Source: Rhodococcus sp. ARC_M5 (GTDB lineage: Bacteria; Actinomycetota; Actinomycetes; Mycobacteriales; Mycobacteriaceae). Taken from it: a stretch of 64,000 nucleotides of DNA. The notes beneath the pieces are model-generated. The model was not told where the DNA came from and ran no database searches. It saw only the letters and a list, made by a program, of their open reading frames with translations. The DNA lies in assembly GCF_022810405.1 (NCBI RefSeq), contig NZ_JALGQE010000005.1:1-64000 (forward strand). The letters are read 5' to 3'. Below, piece by piece: positions 44,569-53,859 of the stretch; positions within the stretch are counted from its first letter, which is position 1, and every line of letters begins with the position of its first letter. The translations under genes and the position numbers were made by a program.

Positions 44569-44669
44569 CTCGTCCTGCTCCTGCACAGGGGGCGTACCCC
44601 GGCATCGGCGGTGTGCCGACAACACAGGATACGCCCCTGATGGCAAAGCTCAACGACCGTTAGCGGGCG

Positions 44670-45695
44670 TCAGAGGGTGCTGGGTGCAATCAGCGAGTGC
44701 ACGTACCCGATCTTCTTCACGACGGTCGCCGGCAGCACGAACGGATAGAGGTCCTGGTGGCCCATCGAGCGGTTGATCTGGTTCAACGCCCACGACAACG
44801 GCAGCCACCAGTCGATGATCTGATCGAAGCCGACATCACCCGGCAGCGGGCTCTCCAGCGTCGAACCGGCCGGGGCCATGCCGAACGCAGCGGCCGTGTC
44901 GAGGGTGTCGCGAATGTGCAGGTAGTGCGCGAAGGTCTCGGCCCAGTCCTCGGCGGGGTGCATGGTGGCGTAGGACGAGACGTAGTTGTCTTCCCAGCCG
45001 TCGGGCGCACCTTCGCTGTAGTGGCGATCGAGAGCGTCCTGGTAGCTCGAATCGGGATCTCCGAACAGTTCCTCGAACGCCGCGCGATGTTCGCCGTTTC
45101 CGACCAACACCATCTGGTAGTAGTGGCCGATCTCGTGCCGGAAGTGTCCGACGAGCGTGCGGTACGGCTCCGACATCGCCACTCGTAGCTGCTCACGGTG
45201 CACGTCGTCGCCCTCGGCCAGATCCAGAGTGATCAGTCCGTTGTCGTGGCCGGTCATCACCTGCTGGTCGGCGCTGGAGAGTAGGTCGAACACCAGACCG
45301 GTCGTCTCGTCCTCGTCCCGACCGACGATGGGCAGTCCCAGTTCGGTGAGTTCGAGGACGACGCGACGCTTGTTGGTCTCGGCGTCGGCGTAGGCGGCCA
45401 TCGCGTCCACGTCGTCGTCGGCGGGGCGAGTGCGGGTGAGCCGGCAGGAGACGCAGAGATCGTCGGTGTCGGTGGTGTCCACGAGCCAGTTGCACCGCGC
45501 AGTGTTGAGGTTGGCGCACATCTTCCACGTGGTGCCGTCCACCTCGGCCTCGGCGACACCGTCGTCCGCCTTGTCAGGGAGCACCAGCAGGGCTCTGCTC
45601 GGCAGATGGAAGCCGAGTGCACTCGAGCAGCTCAGACACAGTGAGTTCTCGAACGACAGCTTCTGTCCGCATTTGCGGCAGATGAAATCACGCAT
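44670..45695 (-). CDS. Zinc-ribbon putative metallopeptidase
   Basis: A 341-residue soluble protein. It begins with a zinc ribbon (CRKCGQ and, later, CLSCSS), followed by another Cys pair in CVSCRLT near residue 95. The HFRHEIGHYY motif near residue 185 is the HExxH zinc site of the putative zinc-binding peptidase family COG4307. The ATG at 45695 follows GGAA and begins exactly at the zinc ribbon. Substrate unknown. Confidence 0.78.
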   Translation of the reverse strand: MRDFICRKCGQKLSFENSLCLSCSSALGFHLPSRALLVLPDKADDGVAEAEVDGTTWKMCANLNTARCNWLVDTTDTDDLCVSCRLTRTRPADDDVDAMAAYADAETNKRRVVLELTELGLPIVGRDEDETTGLVFDLLSSADQQVMTGHDNGLITLDLAEGDDVHREQLRVAMSEPYRTLVGHFRHEIGHYYQMVLVGNGEHRAAFEELFGDPDSSYQDALDRHYSEGAPDGWEDNYVSSYATMHPAEDWAETFAHYLHIRDTLDTAAAFGMAPAGSTLESPLPGDVGFDQIIDWWLPLSWALNQINRSMGHQDLYPFVLPATVVKKIGYVHSLIAPSTL

Positions 45696-45920
45696 GGATG
45701 TTCCTTCGTGGCAGGGGTGAGTCGGACCGGTATTCCCGTTTTTGGCTGGACTAATGCCGTTCGTCGAATATGTCGTGCACATCTCTCTCGCCGTGCGGTG
45801 GGTTCGACAGCGCAATAACGTTACTCTGCGGGCCTGTCACCTGCGAGGAAGCAAACCGTCGACGCTCGCGTTGGTACAGACTGCTTCACAACCACTCTCC
45901 GAGAGGATCCGGGCCGGAAG

Positions 45921-47777
45921 ATGGCAGATCAGATCACGCCGACGACTCGGCCGATGGCACGGTTCGTCGAACGGATCTCGCGGGCTCGCGGCGAGAAGAA
46001 CAGCGAGACCCTGGCGGCAGGCTTTCTGCTCGCGGCGACACTGATCGCGCTGATCTGGGCCAACTCGCCCTTCGGCGAGACCTACCAATCGTTCTGGCAC
46101 ACCGAGCTGTCGGTCACCATCGGCGAGCACGGCATCTCCCTCGACCTCGCGCACTGGGTCAACGACGGACTCATGGCGTTGTTCTTCTTCGTCGTCGGTC
46201 TCGAGGTCAAGCGCGAGTTCGCGATGGGTGAGCTCACCGACCGATCCCGTGCCGCGATACCGATCGTCGCCGCCGTTGCCGGCCTGGCAGCACCGGCGTT
46301 GCTGTTCCTCGCCTTCAATCCGTCCGGCCCGGCCGCGCAGGCGTGGGGCGTCGTCATCTCCACCGACACCGCGTTCCTGCTCGGGGCACTCGCCGTCCTC
46401 GGACCGAAGAAGGCTGCGCGGCTGCGCATCTTCCTGCTCACCCTCGCGGTTGCGGACGATGTGGGTGCACTGGCGATCATCGCGTTCTTCTACACCGACA
46501 ACCTCGACGTGGTGCCGTTGATGCTGGCGTTCGTCGGGCTCGGGCTGATCTTCCTGCTGCGCCGGCTCGAGGTGTGGCGCGGCGTCGGATACTTCGTGGT
46601 CGCCCTGTTCACGTGGGTTGCGATGTACGAGTCCGGAGTTCACCCCACCCTTGCCGGAGTGATGATCGCGCTGATCCTTCCGGTCTACCCGCCGCGCCGC
46701 ACCGAGGTGGAACGCGCGTCGGACCTGACGCGCGCGTTTCGGCAGTCACCCAATCCCGAGTACGCCCGAGCGGCCCGCCTCGGACTCGATCGCGCGGTGT
46801 CGGTCAACGAACGTCTCATGCGGCTCTACCAGCCGTACACGGCGTTCATCATCGTGCCGATCTTCGCGCTCGCCAACGCCGGAGTGGTGCTGAGCTCGGA
46901 CACTCTGAAAGCCGCATCGACCTCGACGCTCACCTGGGGCATCATCGCGGGCCTCGTCCTCGGCAAGCTCGTCGGAATCACCGCTGCCTCGGCCATATTC
47001 GCGAAACTGCGGCCGTCGTCCCTCGCCCCCGGACTGACGCTCTCGCATATCGCCGGTGGTGCGGCGATGTCCGGAATCGGGTTCACCATCTCGCTGTTCA
47101 TCATCGACCTCGCCCTCGACGACGAGTTGCTCGCCGACGAGGCGCGCGTCGGCGTGCTGGCGGCATCGGTGATCGCCGCAGCGCTCGGTTGGATCCTGTT
47201 CCGCGTCGACGCGAAGATCCATCCCCCGAAAGCCGAAGCGTCCCTGCGTATTCTGCGTCCGGTCAGCGCGAAGCGCGATCACATCCGCGGTCCGGTGGAC
47301 GCACCATTGACCATCGTGGAGTACGCGGATTTCGAATGCCCGTTCTGCAGCAAGGCCACCGGCAGCGTCGCCGAGGTACGCAAGCACTTCGGAGACGACC
47401 TGCGCTACGTCTACCGGCACCTGCCGCTCGACGACTACCACCCCCATGCTCGGTACGCCGCCTACGCCAGTGAAGCCGCGGCAGCGCAGGGCAAGTTCTG
47501 GGAGATGGCCGACGTGCTGTTCCGCAACAGTGACGCACTCGAACCCGACGACATCGACGGCTATGCACGCGAACTCGGCCTCGACATGAACAAATTCGAA
47601 GACGACATCCGCACCGGCGACCACGTCGTTCGCGTCGAGGACGACGAACTCGATGCATCGTCCTCGGATGTCGACGGCACGCCCACGTTCTACCTGGGAC
47701 GCGGCGACAAGGACCTCATCCGACACGTCGGACCATACGATGCGGCCACGTTGATCAGGGAACTCGAATCCATGTGA
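45921..47777 (+). CDS. nhaA: NhaA Na+/H+ antiporter fused to a DsbA-type domain
   Basis: A 618-residue fusion. Residues 1-425 are a 12-helix NhaA antiporter, with [19 protein letters not shown] and [18 protein letters not shown] giving the adjacent transport aspartates. Residues 440-618 are a thioredoxin-fold DsbA domain with FECPFCSK (Cys 473 and Cys 476). The antiporter expels Na+ or Li+ in exchange for protons. The role of the redox domain is not established. Such fusions occur in actinobacteria. The ATG follows GGAAG. Confidence 0.85.
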   Translation: MADQITPTTRPMARFVERISRARGEKNSETLAAGFLLAATLIALIWANSPFGETYQSFWHTELSVTIGEHGISLDLAHWVNDGLMALFFFVVGLEVKREFAMGELTDRSRAAIPIVAAVAGLAAPALLFLAFNPSGPAAQAWGVVISTDTAFLLGALAVLGPKKAARLRIFLLTLAVADDVGALAIIAFFYTDNLDVVPLMLAFVGLGLIFLLRRLEVWRGVGYFVVALFTWVAMYESGVHPTLAGVMIALILPVYPPRRTEVERASDLTRAFRQSPNPEYARAARLGLDRAVSVNERLMRLYQPYTAFIIVPIFALANAGVVLSSDTLKAASTSTLTWGIIAGLVLGKLVGITAASAIFAKLRPSSLAPGLTLSHIAGGAAMSGIGFTISLFIIDLALDDELLADEARVGVLAASVIAAALGWILFRVDAKIHPPKAEASLRILRPVSAKRDHIRGPVDAPLTIVEYADFECPFCSKATGSVAEVRKHFGDDLRYVYRHLPLDDYHPHARYAAYASEAAAAQGKFWEMADVLFRNSDALEPDDIDGYARELGLDMNKFEDDIRTGDHVVRVEDDELDASSSDVDGTPTFYLGRGDKDLIRHVGPYDAATLIRELESM

Positions 47778-47808
47778 GCGCGGGCAAGGCTGCACTGAAC
47801 ACGGCTGA

Positions 47809-47828
47809 ATCGACGGGATCCCGTCGAT
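47809..47828. terminator. 20-bp perfect palindrome between nhaA and prim-polC
   Basis: ATCGACGGGA followed by its exact complement. It lies between two convergent genes, 31 bases after the nhaA stop. It may terminate transcription or bind a protein; there is no loop, so hairpin formation would lose the central bases. Confidence 0.4.
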
Positions 47829-47867
47829 GCGGCTCAGTAGTGTGCACTCCTGCCCGGGCCGAGCGAG

Positions 47868-48953
47868 CTAGCTTTCGGTGCGATTACCCTCCGCATCCCA
47901 GTGCTCGGCAACTTTTTTCGACGGCTGCACTCGTGGCGGTTCGCCCGGCATCTTGGGGTAGTCGGGCGGGAAGTTGAGTTCTCCGCCGGGCAGTGTTTCC
48001 CACAGGTGCAGAAGGGGTTCGAGAGCGTAGGCCTGTGAATCCATGTCGGCCCACGGATCGCCGTCCTGAATCAGCTCCGGCACTGTGACGAGGTTGAATT
48101 CACGTGGATCGGTGACGTCGGCCAACTGCGACCACGTCAGCGGAGTACTGACCGGCGCGCCCGGCCGAGCCCGCAGACTCCACGCGCTGGCGATGGTTCG
48201 GTCCCGGTTGTTCTGGTTGTAGTCGATGAAAATGCGTTCTCCGCGTTCCTCTTTCCACCAGTTGGTGGTCACCCCGTCGTCGCGGCGTTCGAGTTCACGG
48301 CCCAGACCGATGGCCGCGTGGCGCACCTGCTCGAAGGTGTATTTCGGCTCGATGCGAACGTAAATGTGGATCCCTCGATTACCGCTCGTCTTCGGGTAGC
48401 CGCGTAAGCCCAACTCTTCCAAGAGCTCTCGGGTCACGTCGGCCACTCGCAGGGCGTCCGCGAACGTGGTGCCCGGCTGTGGATCGAGGTCGAGACGCAA
48501 CTCGTCGGGATGGTCCACCTCCGGTCGACGTACCGGCCACGGGTGAAACGTCAGCGTGCCCATCTGCGCCGCCCACACCAGCGCAGCCGATTCCGAGGGA
48601 CACAGCTCCTCGGCGGTGCGCTTGCTGGGGAACGCGATCTTCACCGTCTCGATCCACTCGGGCGCACCCTTGGGCAACCGCTTCTGATAGAAGCCGTCAC
48701 CCTCCTTGTCCTGGGGGCCGAGCGCCAATCTCATGCCCTCGCGATAGCCGTCGGGCCATCGTTCCATCGCGGTCGGGCGGTCTCCGATCGCCCGCATCAG
48801 TGGCTCCCCGACGGCCGCGAAGTACTCGCACACCTGCAGTTTGGTGATCTCCGGAGTGCGTTCCGTCGCCTCGTAGATCACGCGATCGGGACTCGACACT
48901 CGCACGTCGCGCTCGCCGGCCTGCACGAACGCCGGTGGTGTTTTCGCGGCCAC
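47868..48953 (-). CDS. LigD-type primase-polymerase (Prim-PolC)
   Basis: Archaeo-eukaryotic primase-fold polymerase, 361 residues, that fills short gaps with ribonucleotides. The catalytic acidic pair is in RLDLDPQPG near residue 155, the nucleotide-binding KTSGNRGIHIYV near 190, and a further acidic motif is IFIDYNQN near 245. It starts two bases after the ligase stop, as an operon. The paired arrangement with a separate LigC matches mycobacterial Rv3730c-Rv3731, which act in base-excision repair rather than in Ku-dependent joining. Confidence 0.83.
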   Translation of the reverse strand: MAAKTPPAFVQAGERDVRVSSPDRVIYEATERTPEITKLQVCEYFAAVGEPLMRAIGDRPTAMERWPDGYREGMRLALGPQDKEGDGFYQKRLPKGAPEWIETVKIAFPSKRTAEELCPSESAALVWAAQMGTLTFHPWPVRRPEVDHPDELRLDLDPQPGTTFADALRVADVTRELLEELGLRGYPKTSGNRGIHIYVRIEPKYTFEQVRHAAIGLGRELERRDDGVTTNWWKEERGERIFIDYNQNNRDRTIASAWSLRARPGAPVSTPLTWSQLADVTDPREFNLVTVPELIQDGDPWADMDSQAYALEPLLHLWETLPGGELNFPPDYPKMPGEPPRVQPSKKVAEHWDAEGNRTES

Positions 48954-48955
48954 GG

Positions 48956-50014
48956 CTATCGTCCCCCGGCAATGACGTCGGCGACGTCGTAGCGCACCGG
49001 AACCTCGAGCTGGTCGTAAGCACACGAGCGCGGATCACGATCGGGTCGCCACCGCAGGAAGCGCGCCACGTGCCGCAGCCGTGCCCCTTCCATCTGGTCG
49101 TAGGCCACCTCGATGACCCGCTCGATGCGCACCGGGATCCAGTTGCGGTCGTTCGACGAATTCCAGCGGGTCGCTTCGCCGTCGTACGTGACGTCGTCGC
49201 CGAGTCGGAGCGGTTCGAGTTCTTCGAGCAATTCCAACCGGCGCTTGTCGGTGAATGCCGACGCACCGCCGATCATGCGCAGATCGTCACCGTCGTAGAG
49301 GCCGAGCAGCAGCGATCCGATCCCGTTACCGGACTTGTGAATTCGATAGCCGATCAATACGCAGTCGGCGGTACGCGCATGCTTGATCTTGATCATCTCG
49401 CGCTTGTTGGGCAGATAGACCCCGTCGAGTCTCTTGGCCACCACACCGTCGAGTCCGGCACCCTCGAACCGCTCGAACCAATCCTCGGCCACCGCAGCGT
49501 CGTCGGTGGCGGAGGTGACGAAACAGCTCGGCCCGCCCGCGCCGACCGCGTCGAGCAATCTCGCCCGCCGCGTCGAGAACGGCTCGCTCGTCAGGTCCTC
49601 GTCGCCGACGGCCAACAGGTCGAAGCCGATGAACTGCGCCGGAGTCTTCTCCGCAAGCATCGTCACCCGACTCGCCGCGGGGTGAATTCTTTCCGACAGC
49701 GATTCCCAATCGAGACGAGTGGAACCGTCCTTCTCGCGCGGCACGACGATTTCACCGTCGACGACGATCTTCTCGGGCAGCTCGGATTTGATCGCCTCCA
49801 CCAACTCCGGGAAATAGCGGGCCAGGTCCTTGCCGCCGCGGGACCCTAGCACCACCTCGTCTCCGTCACGGAAGACGATGGCCCTGAATCCGTCCCATTT
49901 CGGCTCGTACGACCACACAGCCGGCCCGTCCTCGGGCTGCGCGGGCACCACTTTCGCGGCTTTGGCGAGCATCGGTGCGACCGGCACGGCAAGAGGAAGA
50001 TCCACGCAGTTCAT
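48956..50014 (-). CDS. ligC: ATP-dependent DNA ligase LigC
   Basis: Seals DNA nicks using ATP. The 352-residue enzyme has the adenylation motif EPKWDGFRAIVF with the nucleophile Lys near residue 39. VDGEIVV follows near 90, FEGAGLDGVVAKRLDG near 190 and MIKIKHARTADCVLIGY near 215, then an OB domain. There is no polymerase or nuclease domain, which sets it apart from LigD. It forms an operon with the Prim-PolC gene. Confidence 0.85.
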   Translation of the reverse strand: MNCVDLPLAVPVAPMLAKAAKVVPAQPEDGPAVWSYEPKWDGFRAIVFRDGDEVVLGSRGGKDLARYFPELVEAIKSELPEKIVVDGEIVVPREKDGSTRLDWESLSERIHPAASRVTMLAEKTPAQFIGFDLLAVGDEDLTSEPFSTRRARLLDAVGAGGPSCFVTSATDDAAVAEDWFERFEGAGLDGVVAKRLDGVYLPNKREMIKIKHARTADCVLIGYRIHKSGNGIGSLLLGLYDGDDLRMIGGASAFTDKRRLELLEELEPLRLGDDVTYDGEATRWNSSNDRNWIPVRIERVIEVAYDQMEGARLRHVARFLRWRPDRDPRSCAYDQLEVPVRYDVADVIAGGR

Positions 50015-50091
50015 CCTGCCTCATGCGGCCGACAAGCGAGTCGGATATTTTCTAGACGAACACGGTCGAACCTACGAGGGCAGGACTCACC

Positions 50092-50682
50092 ATGGCGTCA
50101 TCCAGTCGTTCGGTCCGCGCTCTCGTTCTCGCGCTGTTCGGGTGCGCAACCCTGATGCTCGGCGGGTGCGCGTCGGAGGTGTCCGGCACCGCGGTCGCGA
50201 TCTCCGGCGCGACCATTCCGGCCACCAGCCCTCCCACCACCGCACCGCCCACCGACATCGACGACGGCGGCAGTGTCGACATCGACGTGGAGGTAGGTGA
50301 GTGCGTCACCCTGGGCGGCACCGTCGACGAGGCGGCCATCGCCAATGCGACCTGCGGATCTGCGCAGTCCAACTACGTTGTCTTCGCCAAGACGCCGACC
50401 TCGGCCGAGTGCCCCGAGGACGCCGATCAGTACTACTACGAGACCTACTTCGACATCGAACAGGGAGCCCTGTGTCTGGACATCGACTGGCAGGTCGGCG
50501 GATGCATGGACCTCGTCGGTGAATTCGCTCAGCGGGTCGACTGCGCCACTCCCGGTGCCGACACCCGCCGCGTCGTGACCATCCTCGAGGGCACCTCGTC
50601 CGTCGACGACTGCCCCGATCCGGCGCTCTACGGATTCGAGAAGGACTCGCGCAACTTCGTCGTCTGCGTCGAACAGTTGTGA
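50092..50682 (+). CDS. Lipoprotein of unknown function (LppU-like)
   Basis: A 196-residue precursor with an N-terminal lipoprotein signal (ALVLALFGCATLMLGGC, lipobox LGGC). A Thr/Pro-rich linker is followed by a domain with about eight cysteines (for example VGECVTLGG, ANATCGSAQSNYVV, LCLDIDW and NFVVCVEQL), which resembles the LppU-type domain of Mycobacteriales. It overlaps the MFS gene by four bases, so the two are coupled. Confidence 0.72.
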   Translation: MASSSRSVRALVLALFGCATLMLGGCASEVSGTAVAISGATIPATSPPTTAPPTDIDDGGSVDIDVEVGECVTLGGTVDEAAIANATCGSAQSNYVVFAKTPTSAECPEDADQYYYETYFDIEQGALCLDIDWQVGGCMDLVGEFAQRVDCATPGADTRRVVTILEGTSSVDDCPDPALYGFEKDSRNFVVCVEQL

Positions 50683-52121
50683 CCACTACCGACATCTCGC
50701 TGTCCAGCGCGCGGGGACGGTGGATCGTCGCAGCCACGGTGCTCGGCTCGGCTCTGGCGATGCTCGACGCCACCGTGGTCAACATCGCGCTCCCCGCGAT
50801 CGGTCGCGATCTCGGTTCCGGCGTCACCGGCCTGCAGTGGACGGTGAGCGGCTACACCTTGACGCTGGCGTCGCTGATTCTGCTGGGCGGATCCCTCGGC
50901 GACCGGCTGGGGCGCAGACGGGTGTTCGTCTGGGGCACGGTCTGGTTCGCGGCCGCCTCGGTGCTGTGCGGACTGGCTCCGAGTATCGAGGTGCTGATCG
51001 CGGCGAGACTTCTTCAGGGCGTCGGCGCGGCGTTGCTGACACCAGGGTCTCTCGCGTTGATCTCGGCGTCGATCAAGGCCGAGGATCGAGGGGCTGCAAT
51101 CGGTCTGTGGTCGGGGCTGGGCGGCGTCGCGTCGGCGATCGGTCCGCTGCTCGGGGGATGGCTGGTCGACGCCGTCGGGTGGCGATCGGTGTTTCTGATC
51201 AACGTCCCGCTCGCAGTCGTGGTCGTGTGGGTGGCGGCGAAACATGTTCCGGAGAGCCGGGATCCGCACGCATCCGGCCGACTCGACGTATCGGGCGCGG
51301 TGACGGTGGCCGCCGCACTCGGTCTGCTCACGTACGGCCTCATCGAGTCCCACGTTCTGCCGCTGGTTCTCGGTATCGCGGCCGTCGCACTGTTCGTCGT
51401 GATCGAGCGGCGCTCGCACGATCCTCTGGTACCACCATCGCTGTTCGCGTCGCGAGTGTTCCTGGCGGCAAACCTCGTGACGTTCGCCGTGTACGCGGCC
51501 CTGGGCGGAGTGTTCTTCCTGCTGGTGTTGCAGTTGCAGTTCGCCGTGGGCTACTCACCCATCGCGGCCGGGGTGGCCACGCTGCCGATCACCGCTCTCA
51601 TGCTCGTCCTGTCCGCCCGTGCGGGGCGAATCGCAGGACGCATCGGACCTCGTGTTCCGATGACCGTCGGACCACTGCTGTCGGCGCTTGGCCTGTTGCT
51701 GATGTTGCGCATCGGGCCCGGATCCACCTATGTCACAGACGTTCTGCCTGCGGTTCTCGTCTTCGGGCTCGGCCTGTCCGCTCTGGTGGCCCCGCTGACC
51801 GGAGCGGTACTGGGTGCGGTGTCCACCGATCGCGCCGGAATCGCGTCGGGCGTCAACAACGCGGTGGCCCGCACCAGTCAGCTGCTCGCCGTGGCTGCCC
51901 TACCGGCGCTCGCCGGTATCGCAGGCTCCGATTACTCTGCGCCGGAGGTGTTCTCGGACGGATTTCACACCGCGATGCTGCTGTGTGCCGGACTGCTGGT
52001 GATCGGTTCCGTCATTGCCGCAGTACTGATTCGCGGAACCGGCCAGGACGCGTCGAACTGCCCACCGCACTGCGATATCGGCTCACCGCCGATGGCACCG
52101 CGGAGCAAGGACCAGGACTGA
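50679..52121 (+). CDS. MFS drug:proton antiporter (DHA2, 14-helix)
   Basis: An exporter of 480 residues of the EmrB/QacA class. Helix 1 has the LDATVVNIALPAI block with its acidic residue. Motif A (GDRLGRRRVF) is near residue 73, and motif C-like GLWSGLGGVASAIGPLLGGWL near 147. It begins with GTG inside the lipoprotein stop. Substrates are unknown; multidrug or antiseptic efflux is typical of the family. Confidence 0.87.
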   Translation: MTTTDISLSSARGRWIVAATVLGSALAMLDATVVNIALPAIGRDLGSGVTGLQWTVSGYTLTLASLILLGGSLGDRLGRRRVFVWGTVWFAAASVLCGLAPSIEVLIAARLLQGVGAALLTPGSLALISASIKAEDRGAAIGLWSGLGGVASAIGPLLGGWLVDAVGWRSVFLINVPLAVVVVWVAAKHVPESRDPHASGRLDVSGAVTVAAALGLLTYGLIESHVLPLVLGIAAVALFVVIERRSHDPLVPPSLFASRVFLAANLVTFAVYAALGGVFFLLVLQLQFAVGYSPIAAGVATLPITALMLVLSARAGRIAGRIGPRVPMTVGPLLSALGLLLMLRIGPGSTYVTDVLPAVLVFGLGLSALVAPLTGAVLGAVSTDRAGIASGVNNAVARTSQLLAVAALPALAGIAGSDYSAPEVFSDGFHTAMLLCAGLLVIGSVIAAVLIRGTGQDASNCPPHCDIGSPPMAPRSKDQD

Positions 52122-52138
52122 GCGCTCATCGCACTGGG

Positions 52139-53017
52139 TCATCGCACGATGAGTACCGAGCAGTCGGCGTGGTGGACGAGGTTCTGACTGACCGATCCCA
52201 GAATCGTTCCGAGGAATGCACCCCGGCCTCGGCAGCCGACCACGATCATCGATGCCGACGCGGACATCGCACGCAGGCCTCGCGTCGGGCTCGACTGCGA
52301 GCTCACAGTACTCAGTGCCACATCCGGGTACTTCTCGTGCACGGTCTCCACATGCCTGTCGAGCCAATGCTGTTCGTGAGCCCGAATACTCACCCAATCG
52401 ACATCCTCGAATCCTGTTCCCAGACCTGCCTGAGCGGCGAATCCCCAGTAGTTCACGGCGACCACCGGCGCGCCGAGGGTGTGCGCGATCTCGAGTGCGG
52501 CCCCGAGTGCCCGATCCGACTGCTCACTTCCGTCGACCCCCACCACGATCGGGCGTGCAGGGTCGGCACTGTCGACGGCGGTACGCATGAGCAGCACCGG
52601 GCACTGGGCATGCGTCACGACTCGGAGCGTGTTGCTGCCGAGAGTCAGGTCTCGCAGTGCGCTCGACTTCCTCGATCCCAGCACCACCAGTTCCGCGCCG
52701 GCATTCGACACGTACGAGGCGATGGTTCCATCGGCGGTCACGGTCTCGACGGGCACCTCGGGCGCTGCGTCGTGAATCGCCGCCTCGGCGCGAGCGAGAT
52801 GCTTGCGACCGATCGCGCGCAGGTCCCTTTCCAGCGCACCGCCGTCGACGAACGCCGCCGATCCGTACCAATCCCCCTCGGGGACTGCATGAACCAGACG
52901 CACGGGTGCGCGCACCTTCGCCGCATAGGCCGCCGCCCATTGCGCCGCGGCATCGGCCTCGCTGGAGCCGTCGATGCCCACCAGGATGGGAAGTATGCGG
53001 TCGGTGGAATTGCTCAT
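52139..53017 (-). CDS. Tandem universal stress protein
   Basis: Two UspA domains in 292 residues. Domain one (1-145) begins PILVGIDGSSEADAAAQWA and ends with ATP-binding GSRKSSALRDLTLGSNTLRVV. Domain two (150-292) begins PIVVGVDGSEQSDRALGAAL and ends GCRGRGAFLGTILGSVSQNLV. Both have G-x2-G-x9-G-type ATP sites. It starts inside the stop of a 40-residue gene and is the last in the dormancy-type operon. Confidence 0.88.
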   Translation of the reverse strand: MSNSTDRILPILVGIDGSSEADAAAQWAAAYAAKVRAPVRLVHAVPEGDWYGSAAFVDGGALERDLRAIGRKHLARAEAAIHDAAPEVPVETVTADGTIASYVSNAGAELVVLGSRKSSALRDLTLGSNTLRVVTHAQCPVLLMRTAVDSADPARPIVVGVDGSEQSDRALGAALEIAHTLGAPVVAVNYWGFAAQAGLGTGFEDVDWVSIRAHEQHWLDRHVETVHEKYPDVALSTVSSQSSPTRGLRAMSASASMIVVGCRGRGAFLGTILGSVSQNLVHHADCSVLIVR

Positions 53018-53136
53018 GATTCTTCCTCGTCTCGTGGTCGACTGTCCGTGCAGTCGAATCGAATCGACCGTAGATCTGCAGCCGCGTCCACCTTCAGAGC
53101 ACTTGGTCCATCATCGAGATGGCCGAGGTCCCTCAT
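53014..53136 (-). CDS. 40-residue coupled small protein
   Basis: A short frame with ATGA overlaps at both ends. Its ATG overlaps the stop of the Rv1733c-like gene (53133-53136) and its stop overlaps the start of the stress protein gene (53014-53017). The product, MRDLGHLDDGPSALKVDAAA at its start, is acidic and shows no membrane helix or known domain. The double overlap is strong evidence for translation. It may be a real protein or a device coupling its neighbours. Confidence 0.6.
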   Translation of the reverse strand: MRDLGHLDDGPSALKVDAAADLRSIRFDCTDSRPRDEEES

Positions 53137-53747
53137 GTCGAGTCTCCCTTGGTTCGACCACGTTCGGTCTCGAACTTCAGCCAGTCGCGGTCCCACTGAC
53201 GCATTCGCGCACGCCAACCGAAATACCTCGTCGCCTGGAGCGCGACGACAACAACGACTGTGCAGGCCACCCAGAACCCAACGGCTGCACTGATTCCCAA
53301 GACAGCGTTCGAGGTGGAGGACGGCGGCTCTGCAACCCGCCTGCCCTCGGAATCGACTCGCACCGGAACTGTTGCCCCCTGTTCGGCTTCGTCCGGAACT
53401 CGAACCTCGTCGCTGTGCCGCTGTCCCGGTGGCCACTCCCAGGCGACCGTTGCGTAGTGCTCGGTCGGATCGAAGACTGCACTCTCTTCCGATCGCAGCG
53501 TCGGTTCACTCGTCACCAGGGCATCGATCTGCTGGGTGGTGGCCCGCGTTCGGGCCGACGCGGCATCGAGATCGGCGTACGTGAGCGATCCGAGCAGCGC
53601 GGAGAACGGGACGAGTCCCAGAATCACCGCCAGCCCACACGCAAGAACGAGGGCGGAGGTTCGATCACGGCCTCGCATCAGGGGATTGGTACTCCACGGT
53701 GCCAGGTGCCACCAGCGAGCGACATCGAATCCGAACACCGCAACCAC
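53133..53747 (-). CDS. Rv1733c family membrane protein
   Basis: A 204-residue protein with two membrane helices (about 30-52 and 145-168) and an extracytoplasmic domain between them. The layout, NPLMRGRDR before the first helix and VPVRVDSEGRRVAEPPSS before the second, is that of Mycobacterium tuberculosis Rv1733c, a DosR-regulated antigen. Start chosen at GTG 53747 with GAGAG upstream; the longer upstream reading has no family match. Function unknown. Confidence 0.75.
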   Translation of the reverse strand: MVAVFGFDVARWWHLAPWSTNPLMRGRDRTSALVLACGLAVILGLVPFSALLGSLTYADLDAASARTRATTQQIDALVTSEPTLRSEESAVFDPTEHYATVAWEWPPGQRHSDEVRVPDEAEQGATVPVRVDSEGRRVAEPPSSTSNAVLGISAAVGFWVACTVVVVVALQATRYFGWRARMRQWDRDWLKFETERGRTKGDST

Positions 53748-53859
53748 CCACTCTCGGAGAATCGTGCGTCCTTCGAGTGTGTCGCAGCGGACGAGGGGCG
53801 CACCAGGGCACAAGGTAATGAACAGCAGGTCATGAAACAGCAGGTCATGAACGGCAAGC

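Noticed and set aside
47868..50014. The polymerase and ligase genes as a split LigD for end joining
   Set aside because: No nuclease domain or ku gene is present, and the separate ligase with adjacent polymerase fits the LigC/Prim-PolC pair better.
50720..53293. An 857-residue open frame on the plus strand
   Set aside because: It runs across the MFS gene in another frame and the antisense of the stress protein gene. Its composition is Arg/Gly-rich shadow with no domain, and the real genes there have clear motifs.
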